From contig JAWKYB010000002.1 of NCBI GenBank assembly GCA_041396705.1, positions 372,001-436,000 of the forward strand: a DNA stretch of 64,000 nt, in the 5' to 3' direction. Under the pieces are notes generated by a model. It was not told where the DNA came from and did no database searches. It was given only the letters and a program-made list of their open reading frames with translations. Numbering within the stretch: the first letter of the stretch is position 1; every line of letters starts with the position of its first letter. This document shows positions 32,901 to 41,227 of the stretch, piece by piece. A program made the translations under genes and the position numbers. This DNA comes from Alphaproteobacteria bacterium (GTDB lineage Bacteria; Pseudomonadota; Alphaproteobacteria; CALKHQ01).

Positions 32901-34344
32901 CGACCGCCGCCGGCGCTTCGACGTCCAGCGCGAAGCCGATGGTGCCGTCGGCCAGGCCGAGGTCGACGGAGCCGGCCAGACGGGTCGGCCCGGCCGTCAG
33001 GGCGATGTCCTCGACGGCCAGCGCATTGCCGTTGGCGCGCACCGTCGCATCGAGCGCAAGGGCGTCGACCCGGTAGGCGGCGAGATCGAGGTCGGTCGCG
33101 GCCGGGCCATCGGCCTGCAGCGAGAGCCGGGCGCTGCCAGTGCCGTCGAGCGGCGAGCCGGCGGCGTCGACGCTCGCGGTCAGCCGGCGCGCCTGCCAGC
33201 CGAAGGCGTCGAGCGCAGAGGCCTCGACGCCGACGGTGGCGGCGAGGTCGTCGAGCGGCCCGGCCACATCGACGGAAACGGTTGCCGCGCCTGCCAGCGG
33301 CAGGTCGAGCCCGGCGAGCGTCGCCCCGAGGTCGCGGCTGGCCAGCGCGACCTGGCCGTCGAGTGCGATCGGGGCGGCGAGCGTCGCCGTCAGATCGAGC
33401 GTGAGCTCGGCCTCGCGCCCGGTCACAGAGCCGGCCAGGGCGATCCGGTCGTCGGCCAGCCCGCCGGTGAGGTCGATCGCCAGCGGCAGGGGGCCCAGTT
33501 CCGGCGGCATTGCTGCGGCAGGGAGTGCCAGCCGGCCGGTGGCGGCAAGCCGCGGGGCATCCGGGTCGAGCCGTCCGGCCACGGCCAGGTCGGCCAGCGT
33601 CTCGGTGCCGGCGGTGAGCAGCAGCCGGCCCTGCCAGTCGTCGAGCGGGCCGTCGCCGGCAACCGTCAACCGCCAGGGGCCATCGTAGTCCCAGCCGGCC
33701 AGGCGAGGCACCAGGCTGCCTTCGGGCTCTTCCGCCACCAGGTCGAGCGTCAGTGCCTTGCCCGCGGCGTCGACCCGCGCGGTCAGCGTCACGTCGGCGG
33801 GTGGGCCGTCGAGGCGATGGACCTCCAGGGTGGCGGTGCCGGCGTTGGCCGCCAGCGCGAAGCTGCCGTCGACGGACAGCATCAAGGGCTCGCCAGCCAG
33901 TGCGGCGCCGAGTTCCAGCCGCGCGACGGCAATCCGGTCGACGGCGATGTCGGCGGGAAGGCTGGGCCAGGCCAGCGCCGCCGCCGGGGTGTCCGGGGCC
34001 GGCGGTGTCACCGGCGGACGGACGATCGCGATGCGCGCGGCCGAGACGTCCCGCAGCGCGACGGTGCCGGCAAGCAGGTCGCTCGCCGCGATGGCGACAT
34101 GCAGGTCGTCGGCGGCGATCGCCGTGCCCTCGGCATCGTCCAGCCGAAAGTGCGGGATGGTCATGTCGAACGGCACCAGGCCGTCGATGCGGTCGATCTC
34201 GAGCCGAAGCCCGCTGGCGGCCAGCGCGTCGTTGGCGAAGCCGATGCCGGCGCGCTGGCCCCAGCCGGTCTGCAGCAGGCCGAAGGCGAGGGCGGCAGCA
34301 GCAAAACCAGGGCGAGCAGGCCGAGGCCGAGGCGCAGCGGCCAA
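29974..34344 (-). CDS. tamB: Translocation and assembly module protein TamB, apparent 5' frameshift
   Basis: A frame of 1456 codons encoding the giant periplasmic AsmA/TamB-type beta-taco protein that bridges inner and outer membranes and works with TamA. The DUF490 domain forms the last 350 residues and ends GINFEWDY, a typical TamB terminus. The N-terminal signal anchor is not in this frame: an Arg-rich stretch plus LRLGLGLLALVLLL is encoded in the overlapping frame that opens at ATG 34434 inside the end of tamA. Adding one base near 34295 would join that anchor to AALAFGLLQTGWGQ in the main frame. So the gene probably spans 29974-34434 with a one-base deletion, real or artefactual. Confidence 0.88.
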   Translation of the reverse strand: MAAAPRPRPARPGFAAAALAFGLLQTGWGQRAGIGFANDALAASGLRLEIDRIDGLVPFDMTIPHFRLDDAEGTAIAADDLHVAIAASDLLAGTVALRDVSAARIAIVRPPVTPPAPDTPAAALAWPSLPADIAVDRIAVARLELGAALAGEPLMLSVDGSFALAANAGTATLEVHRLDGPPADVTLTARVDAAGKALTLDLVAEEPEGSLVPRLAGWDYDGPWRLTVAGDGPLDDWQGRLLLTAGTETLADLAVAGRLDPDAPRLAATGRLALPAAAMPPELGPLPLAIDLTGGLADDRIALAGSVTGREAELTLDLTATLAAPIALDGQVALASRDLGATLAGLDLPLAGAATVSVDVAGPLDDLAATVGVEASALDAFGWQARRLTASVDAAGSPLDGTGSARLSLQADGPAATDLDLAAYRVDALALDATVRANGNALAVEDIALTAGPTRLAGSVDLGLADGTIGFALDVEAPAAVALAQAGFAEAAGSLAAHLAGAFDTTAGIGWLETVASGEGFAFGSALLDGLAGPTPTVEAAAQIDVARGLQGLDAAIGLAVADVVLSGDLPFGEDAGAAPLGFTVAIRDLATLAGPLAMASEDLGGALTLSGSLGDALSAAPRATVDIAGEAVRIAGQAVGTIATTLAVAPDDDGRLLLVLDGSSDGVYGPVATRADGTLDLAAGTLALSGLDVAALGARVRGDVAVDLASGTLAGRLDVAVAALGGMAGLTGVPLAGSADARVTLTAADGRQDATVGLRGSGLTLADGATVGGLDATIALTDLLGTPSLRGTVEASGIVADAVSLDTLRLTAAGTLEALDLTVAAAGTTAAAGDPQPLSLETDLRLTLTGGDTALRIATLEAAVADERIALNRPADVRLTGGGVAVRGLDAAVFGGRIAGDVALAPGAVDADIEATGIALDRAAALGGDSGVAAQLETLSVRLSGSAAAPDGTVALTVGGVALDGGGAVAEALADARLLVAVALRGGMADVDASLTNVAAEAVTFRLNNAMRLSLAPFAADFSHGQPLDGSVTAHAALNEIAPLLAPSGDILLTGDADIDLGIGGVGGAPVLTGSGTIANATAEVAEIGLVLTRLNAEVAGDGDRLTLRSLSAVDPAGGSMTATGWADFGAGEAAMQFDLALNQLKVMGTDYADVSVSGPLSLAGPILAPAVSGDIVVRPAEIRFAGLRGASYVEVDAIDVNGTSQVAPEPLDLTPPIALPLDVSVRVPNALYIRGYGLESEWRGNLDVTGTSAAPRIVGTLNVIRGTMDLAGQAVEISRGIVTFTGASPPNPLVDIEAIADTGDLAVVVTVRGPASTADFELSSVPALPREEILSRLLFGVGRSSLSGTQALQAGRALALLSGGEGDLGIVNTLRNITGITGLTIEGDTDAEGNPVGAVGGYLSEDVYLEVSRGSAVGSGAAEISVEVLDGIDVTSGLTETGDSRVGINFEWDY

Positions 34345-34395
34345 CGACGCCGGCGGCGCGACCGGGGCGGCGGCGTGCCGGCCCCGGCCGCGGCG

Positions 34396-36210
34396 TCAGA
34401 ACGCCTGGCCGAAGCTGATGTAGAGCTGGAAGCCATCGTCCACGCCCGCACGGCGGTTCAGCGGCACGGCCACGTCGAGGCGCAGCGGGCCGAAATCGGT
34501 GAAATAGCGGGCGCCGGCGCCGGCGCCCCACAGCAACGGCCGGTCGAAAGTGGGCACCGAATCCGCGAACGAGCGTCCGCCCTCGATGAACAGCACGGCG
34601 CCGAAGTCCTCCAGGAAACGGAACCGCGCCTCCGCGCCGACCGCCGCCATCGACTGCCCGCCGAGCGGGTCGCCGTCGTCGTCGATGTCGCCGGCGAACT
34701 GATAGGCGTAGCCGCGCACCGAACCGCCGCCGCCGACATAGAAGCGCTCGTCGGCCGGCATGGTGTCGCGCGCCACGCCGACGATCGAGCCGACCTCGGC
34801 CCAGCCGGCCAGCACCACGCCGTCGTCGCCCAGCGGCGCCCAGTAGCCGGTCTGGCGCAGGCTGGCCCGCAGCGCGAACAGGCTGGGGTCCGGCGCGATG
34901 TACAGCGGCTCGACGGTCAGCCGGGTCAGGCCGCCTTCGGTCGGATTGAAGGCGTCGTCGCGCAGGTCGTAGTCCAGCGCCAGCGGCAGCCCGACCAGGG
35001 TGAAGCGGTCGCGGCCGCGCTCCTCCTCGTCGACCTCGCGCGCCGCCAGCCGCACCCCGCCGCTGAGCGTGATCTCGTCGTCCAGGGCATAGGCGATGCC
35101 GGTCGCCGCCTCCAGCGAGCGGCGGCTGTAGCCCTCGCGCCGCTCGCGGTCGAGCGTGATGCCGGCGGTGACGGTGTAGCGCGGGTCGGCGAGCAGCGCG
35201 TTGTCGCGATACTCCGCCGCCAGCTCGACCAGCCGCTGGGTGCCGGCCAGCCGCAACTCCAGCCGCTCGGCCTGGCCGAACAGGTTGCGGTGTTGCCAGT
35301 AGACCTGGCCGCCCGCGCCTTCCGAGGTGGCATAGCTCAGGCCGCCGCCGATCGTACGGTGTGCGCGCTCGGTCACGCGGACCAGCATCGGCAGCCGGCC
35401 GTCGGCGTCGACCCAGTCCGTCGCCGGCTCGATGCTGACCGCGCCGAACACGTCGAGCTGGGCCAGCGTGGTGCGGGTCTCGTCGACCGCGGCCTGGTCG
35501 TACGGCTCGCCCTCTCGCCAGCCGATCCGCTGGCGGATCAGCGCGGCCTCGACCGCGTCCAGGCCTTCGATGGCGACCGGGCCGAAGGTCGCCTCGGGGC
35601 CCGCATCGACGGTCAGCGTGACGTCGACCGCGTGCGCGGCATGGTCGGCGACTACCATGCGGTCGACCACTTGCGCCAGCGGCCGGCCGCGGTCGGCCAG
35701 CACGCCGACCAGTCGGTCCTGCCCGCCGACGATGGCCTCGCCCGTGGCCGGGTCGCCGATGGCGATGCCGATGTCGTCGAGCGCGACCGCTATGGGGAAC
35801 GCGGTTCCCGGCGGGTAGGCGTTGTCGATCGCAAAGCTCCTCAAGCCATAGCGCTGGCCCGCGTTCACGGTCACCGTCACCTGGCGCGTGCCGTCCTCGC
35901 CCGCCGGCGGCGCCGCGGCGATATCGACGGTGCCGTCGTAGTAGCCCTCGGCGCGCAGCACCCGCGCCATGCGTTCGCGGTCGGTGTCGATCCGGCTCTG
36001 CAGCGCGGAGTCGGTCTGCGGCACCCGGTCCTGCAGCGCGACCAGCTCCGACGCCTGCCGCAAGACCTCGAGCAACGGGTCGCTGTCGAGCAGCCCTTCC
36101 GGCGCGCCGTCCGGCCGGACCAGCACGACTCGGTAAGGCACCTCGGCGCATGCCGGCCCGGCGAGCGCGGCCCAGCACAACGCCAAGGTCAATGACAGCG
36201 CCAGTCGCAC
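34396..36210 (-). CDS. tamA: Outer-membrane assembly factor TamA (Omp85 family)
   Basis: A 604-residue protein with a signal peptide (cleavage after PACAE), three POTRA domains to about residue 270, and a 16-strand Omp85 barrel. The barrel contains the lid-lock motif GGSVRGYAYQF near residue 495 and ends with ...GFQLYISFGQAF, a terminal Phe recognised by the Bam complex. It inserts outer-membrane proteins with TamB. tamB lies downstream on the same strand, with its likely start overlapping the tamA end. The 102-bp gap before it follows the betaine permease gene. Confidence 0.93.
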   Translation of the reverse strand: MRLALSLTLALCWAALAGPACAEVPYRVVLVRPDGAPEGLLDSDPLLEVLRQASELVALQDRVPQTDSALQSRIDTDRERMARVLRAEGYYDGTVDIAAAPPAGEDGTRQVTVTVNAGQRYGLRSFAIDNAYPPGTAFPIAVALDDIGIAIGDPATGEAIVGGQDRLVGVLADRGRPLAQVVDRMVVADHAAHAVDVTLTVDAGPEATFGPVAIEGLDAVEAALIRQRIGWREGEPYDQAAVDETRTTLAQLDVFGAVSIEPATDWVDADGRLPMLVRVTERAHRTIGGGLSYATSEGAGGQVYWQHRNLFGQAERLELRLAGTQRLVELAAEYRDNALLADPRYTVTAGITLDRERREGYSRRSLEAATGIAYALDDEITLSGGVRLAAREVDEEERGRDRFTLVGLPLALDYDLRDDAFNPTEGGLTRLTVEPLYIAPDPSLFALRASLRQTGYWAPLGDDGVVLAGWAEVGSIVGVARDTMPADERFYVGGGGSVRGYAYQFAGDIDDDGDPLGGQSMAAVGAEARFRFLEDFGAVLFIEGGRSFADSVPTFDRPLLWGAGAGARYFTDFGPLRLDVAVPLNRRAGVDDGFQLYISFGQAF

Positions 36211-36312
36211 ACGGCCATTTCCTACCTGTTCGCCGGGCGGCTGCGCCAGCCCGGTCCAGCGCCATTGTCGGCCTCCGGGGCCGAATGGACCAGAACTTAG
36301 GTGAATGGCGCG

Positions 36313-38309
36313 CTATGCCAACCCCAGGTCCCGCTTCCGCCGCGCCGCCGCCCGGCCGATGATCCGGGCGGCGGCAATGCCGAAGAAGGCGATCGACAGG
36401 CCGGCGACCAGCGCCAGCCCGGGGTCGGCGTCGGTGCGTGCGCGGTTGATCTCCTGGCCCAGATCCTGGGTGCCGATCAGCGCGGTGATCGCCACCATGA
36501 ACAGCCCCATCATGATGGTCTGGTTGAGGCCGAGCAGGATGGTCGGCAGCGCCAGCGGCATCTCCACCTGCCACAGTTTCTGGGAGCGGGTGCAGCCCAT
36601 CGCCGTCGCCGCCTCGACCGTTTCACGGGAAACACCGCGCAGGCCCAGGTTGGTGTAACGGATCATCGGCACGGTCGCATAGACGATCACCGCCAGGATC
36701 GCCGACAGGTCCGACACCTTGAACAGCATCACCACGGGAATCAGATAGATGAACGACGGGAAGGTCTGCAGGGTGTCGCAGACGATGGTGACCGCACGGG
36801 AGACCCGGTCGTTGCGCGATGCGGCCAGCCCGATCGGGAAGCCGATGAGGATGCACAGCACCACCGCCGAGCCGATCATGTAGACGGTGACCATCGCCGG
36901 CCGCCACAGCCCGTTCAGTGCCGGGAACAGCATCAGGGCGGCGCACAGCAGCCCCAGCCGCCAGCCGCCGACCCGCCAGCCGATCGCCGCGACCAGGGCG
37001 ACGACGCCGGGCATCGGCAGCCACAGCAGCGCGTCGCGCAGCGGGATCAGCACGCTGACCAGCATGAAGTCGCGGAACGCCTGCAGCGGTTCGTAGAGAT
37101 GGGTGGCGATCCAGTCGACCAATGCATCCCACACCGGGGCGGTGGTCACCGACCAGTCGTCCGGCCAGCTGTGCAGGGGCTCGGCGACGGCGCCGAGCAG
37201 GATGGCGACGGTACCGAGCGCCAGCGCCAGCGCCAGATGCGGATGCCGGCGCAGCCAGCCGAGTCCGGGCTCGCGGTGCTGCGGCTTGAGCTGCGCATAG
37301 GCCTGGCTCAGCCGGTCGAGCACGATGGCCATCACCACGATGGCGAGGCCGAGTTCGAGCGCGACGCCGATGCGCAGCATCTCCAGCGCATGCAGCAGCG
37401 CGTTGCCGAGGCCGGCCGCACCGATCAGCGAGGCGATCACAACCATCGCCAGGGTCTGCATGATCACCTGGTTGACGCCGACCATCAGCGTCGGCCGCGC
37501 CGCCGGCAGCAGCACCTTCCACAGCTGCTGGCGCGCGGTGGTGCCGGCCATGGTGCCGGCCTCGGCGACCGGGGCCGGCACGGTGCGGATGCCCAGGATC
37601 GCGCAGCGCACCATCGGCGGCGCCGCGAAGATGGCGGTCGCGATCAGCGCCGGCACCAGGCCGAAGCCGAACAGCACGACCACCGGCACCAGATAGGCGA
37701 AGTGCGGCGTGCTCTGCATGATGTCGAGGAACGGCGTCAGCACCCGCTCGAACCGCGGATGGCGGGCGGCCGCGATACCGAGTGCGAGGCCGGCCAGCGC
37801 GGCGACCGGCACGGTGACGATGACCAGCACGAAGGTCTTCATCGCGTCGTCCCAGACGCCGAACAGCACGAAGTAGAGGAAGCCGCCGGCGCCCAGCGCC
37901 GCCATGCGCCAGCCGCCGACATAGTGGCCGAACACGCCGGCCATGACGGTCAGGAACGGCCAGGGCAGGCGGGCGATGTCGAGGTCCTTGATGCCGAGGA
38001 AATCGCGGAAGCCGCGCTCGAACAGGCTGCGCGACAGGTTCAGCGGCTGCTCGATCAGCCAGGCGATGCCGCGGGTGATGTCGCGAAAGGCAAAGGCCTG
38101 CTCTTTGCCCTCCGCGTCGGTCCAGGTCCAGAAGACCAGCTCGCGGCCGAGCCATTCGAACAGGCCGCGGATCCAGCGCGCCAGCGGCAGCGTCCAGTCG
38201 GCCACCTGCGCAGTCCAGGCGGCGGGCAGCGCGAGCGCCAGCAGCGTGACCCCGACGGGCGCGAGCAGCCAGCCGAAGCGACCTGCGAGGTCGGGGAGCG
38301 CGCCGCCGT

Positions 38310-38313
<4 letters not shown>
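36313..38313 (-). CDS. Glycine betaine/choline/proline ABC transporter, fused double permease
   Basis: A 666-residue membrane protein containing two complete BPD_transp_1 permease modules in one chain. The first EAA loop region (EAGTMAGTTARQQLWKVLLPAARPTLMVGVNQ) is near residue 265 and the second (EAATAMGCTRSQKLWQVEMPLALPTILLGLNQ) near 575. Each has about five to six helices preceded by extra N-terminal helices. ProW/OpuAB permeases are usually single modules forming homodimers, so the fusion would make a pseudo-heterodimer. It overlaps the ATPase gene by four bases. A parS-like sequence lies inside it at 36619-36634. Confidence 0.93.
36619..36634. other. parS-like 16-mer inside the permease gene
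   Basis: CGTTTCACGGGAAACA matches 14 of 16 positions of the chromosomal parS consensus TGTTTCACGTGAAACA; it differs at 36619 and 36628. It lies in coding sequence for the second permease module. A parB gene is about 15 kb away. Whether it is bound cannot be judged from one site. Confidence 0.4.
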
Positions 38314-39341
<1,028 letters not shown>

Positions 39342-39375
39342 GGGACCCCCTTTCGCTTGGTCCGGTCGAGTCGTG

Positions 39376-39405
39376 CCGACGCCGCGCACGAGGGCGCGGC
39401 GTCGG
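39376..39405 (-). terminator. Perfect 12-bp intercistronic hairpin between binding-protein and ATPase genes
   Basis: CCGACGCCGCGC (39376-39387), loop ACGAGG, GCGCGGCGTCGG (39394-39405). It lies 46 bases after the binding-protein stop and 34 bases before the ATPase start on the same transcript. No U-run follows, so it more likely blocks 3' exonucleases and partly attenuates, raising binding-protein output over permease and ATPase. Confidence 0.7.
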
Positions 39406-39451
39406 GCATCCTCTCGCGATGGTGCGAGTATTGCGCCGTAGCGCCGACCGG

Positions 39452-40426
39452 CTAGGACCCGCAGGCCGGCATCCAGCTGTCGACGGTGGCCTTGTTCGCG
39501 TCGATCCACGCCGCGGCGGCCTCCTCGACCGTCATGCCGTCGACGTCGACCATGGCGGCAGCGTCGGCGATCATGGCGTTGGTGAAGTCGATGTTGCCGA
39601 CCAGCTCGAACGCGCAGGGCCACTCCTCGGCGAAGCCGGCCCACACGCCCTTCTTCAGCCAACCGTTGGCATTGTTGCCGCAGTCGTAGGTGGCATCCGG
39701 GTTCGTGCCCCAGGACGGGTCGGTCTCGCAGCCCTCGCCCCAGGTCGGGAACTCGACGAACTTGCCGTCGAAGCGGGCCTCGACCCAGTTCGGCGTCCAG
39801 TTGAACAGCACGATCGGCTCCTCGCGCTGGTAGGCGGCGTCCAACTCGGCCCACAGCGTCGACGCCTGGCCGGCGTTGACCACCTCGAAGTTCATGCCCA
39901 GTGCCTCGATGCGCTGGCGGTCCGGCTTCTCCCAGTCGACCGGCCCGGCGAGATAGCGGCCCTTGTCGCCGGTCTCGGGCGTGGAGAACAGCGCTGCACA
40001 GCCGTTCAGCGCCTCCCAGTCGGGCAGGCCGGGGCAGGCCGCTTCCATGTACGCGGGATACCACCATTCCTCGCGGGTGACCGCGCTGTGCGATCCGGCG
40101 TCGGCCATGCGGCCGGCGGAGACCTCGGTCTCGAACGGCGTGCGCATGGTGCCTTCCCACACCTCGACCTGCAGGTGCATGTCGCCGTTGCCCATGGCCG
40201 TGACCTGCAGCTGGGTGTCCGACGGCACGTACTCGACCTCGTAGCCCATGCCGGAAAGCAGCGTGCCGGCGACGTTGGCCAGCACAAGCTGGCTGGTCCA
40301 GTTGTTGACGATCACCTTGATCGGCTCGTCGGATTCCGGCACCTCGGCGGCGGCGGCTCCGGCGAGCATGGTGCCGGCCGCGAGCGCGGCGACCAGAATG
40401 CGGCTGAACGGCTTCGGTCCTGTCAT
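39452..40426 (-). CDS. Glycine betaine/choline-type ABC transporter periplasmic binding protein
   Basis: A 324-residue OpuAC-domain protein with a signal peptide cut after GAAAAE (about residue 28). The ligand pocket is of the aromatic-cage type: many Trp/Tyr in NNWTSQLVLANVAG, QVEVWEGTM, EEWWYPAYME, LFNWTPNWVEARFD and WPCAFELVGNIDFTN. Several cysteines suggest disulfides in the periplasm. ATG 40426 has an ideal AGGAGG site. It is first gene of the transporter operon. Whether betaine, choline or proline betaine is preferred cannot be decided. Confidence 0.92.
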   Translation of the reverse strand: MTGPKPFSRILVAALAAGTMLAGAAAAEVPESDEPIKVIVNNWTSQLVLANVAGTLLSGMGYEVEYVPSDTQLQVTAMGNGDMHLQVEVWEGTMRTPFETEVSAGRMADAGSHSAVTREEWWYPAYMEAACPGLPDWEALNGCAALFSTPETGDKGRYLAGPVDWEKPDRQRIEALGMNFEVVNAGQASTLWAELDAAYQREEPIVLFNWTPNWVEARFDGKFVEFPTWGEGCETDPSWGTNPDATYDCGNNANGWLKKGVWAGFAEEWPCAFELVGNIDFTNAMIADAAAMVDVDGMTVEEAAAAWIDANKATVDSWMPACGS

Positions 40427-40582
40427 GTATCCCTCCTCCTCGCGATGATTGCGGGCGTTGACTGCCCTGCGATGCGGATTGCCCCGCGATGGCCTTCGCG
40501 GCCTTGGTAACCGAACAGTGACCTGTGGCGCATTGGCGCGGCAACGGAATCCTTTCGGCCCGATGCGTTGCGGAGCCCGGTT

Positions 40583-40598
40583 CATGGACCGGACCATG
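40583..40598. promoter_or_regulatory. Near-palindrome CATGGACCGGACCATG upstream of the betaine transporter
   Basis: The 16-mer is an inverted repeat apart from its A/A positions. It lies 157 bases before the binding-protein start codon, in the 224-bp gap behind moaB. It may be an operator for a BetI-like or other dimeric regulator; no regulator gene is adjacent. Confidence 0.35.
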
Positions 40599-40650
40599 CC
40601 ATCGGTTCGCATTGCGGCGCGCGCCGCTGCGGCCGGCGGCGGTCCGGCAA

Positions 40651-41208
40651 TCAGGCTGATGTCGGCTCGGTCTCGCGCAGCCGGGGCAGCAGCTCGGCGA
40701 AGTTGCAGGGCCGGTGCCGGATATCGAGCTGGTAGACCAGGATGCCGTCCCAGGCGTCGCGGCATGCGCCGGGCGAGCCGGGCAGGGCGAAGATGTAGGT
40801 GCCGTTGGCGACGCCGGCGGTGGCGCGGCTCTGCACGGTCGAGGTGCCGATGGTCTGGTAGCTCAGCATCCGGAACAGCTCGCCGAAGCCGGGGATGTGC
40901 TTCTCGACCACCGCTTCGACCGCCTCCGGCGTCACGTCGCGGCCGGTGACGCCGGTGCCGCCGGTGGTCAGCACCACCTCGATCGCCTCGTCGGCGATCC
41001 AGGCGCGCAGCTGCGCTTCGATCGCCGCCTGCTCGTCGGCGACGATGGTGCGGGCGGCCAGCCGGTGGCCCGCCGCCTGCAACCGCTCGCACAGCGTGTC
41101 GCCGGACTTGTCGGTCTCCGGCGTGCGGCTGTCCGACACGGTCATCACCGCGATGCCGACCGGCAGGAACGGCCGGCTCTCGTCGATCTTCCAGAACGCC
41201 TTGCTCAT
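40651..41208 (-). CDS. moaB: Molybdenum cofactor biosynthesis protein MoaB
   Basis: A 185-residue MogA/MoaB-family protein that adenylylates molybdopterin before molybdenum insertion. The MPT-binding motifs are VLTTGGTGVTGRDVTPEAVE (near residue 78) and ALPGSPGACRDAWDGIL near 142, and SDSRTPETDKSGDTLCERLQ is at the N-terminus. It lies 19 bases downstream of the lytic transglycosylase gene, a linkage without obvious functional meaning. It relates functionally to modA/modE at 17.9-19 kb. Confidence 0.95.
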   Translation of the reverse strand: MSKAFWKIDESRPFLPVGIAVMTVSDSRTPETDKSGDTLCERLQAAGHRLAARTIVADEQAAIEAQLRAWIADEAIEVVLTTGGTGVTGRDVTPEAVEAVVEKHIPGFGELFRMLSYQTIGTSTVQSRATAGVANGTYIFALPGSPGACRDAWDGILVYQLDIRHRPCNFAELLPRLRETEPTSA

Positions 41209-41227
41209 GGACCCGATATGGCGCGCC

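Noticed and set aside
29872..36195. A continuous plus-strand open frame of more than 2,100 codons opposite tamA/tamB
   Set aside because: It is the antisense shadow of a GC-rich coding region; composition is Arg/Gly/Ala/Asp noise without domains, while the minus strand encodes recognisable TamA and TamB.
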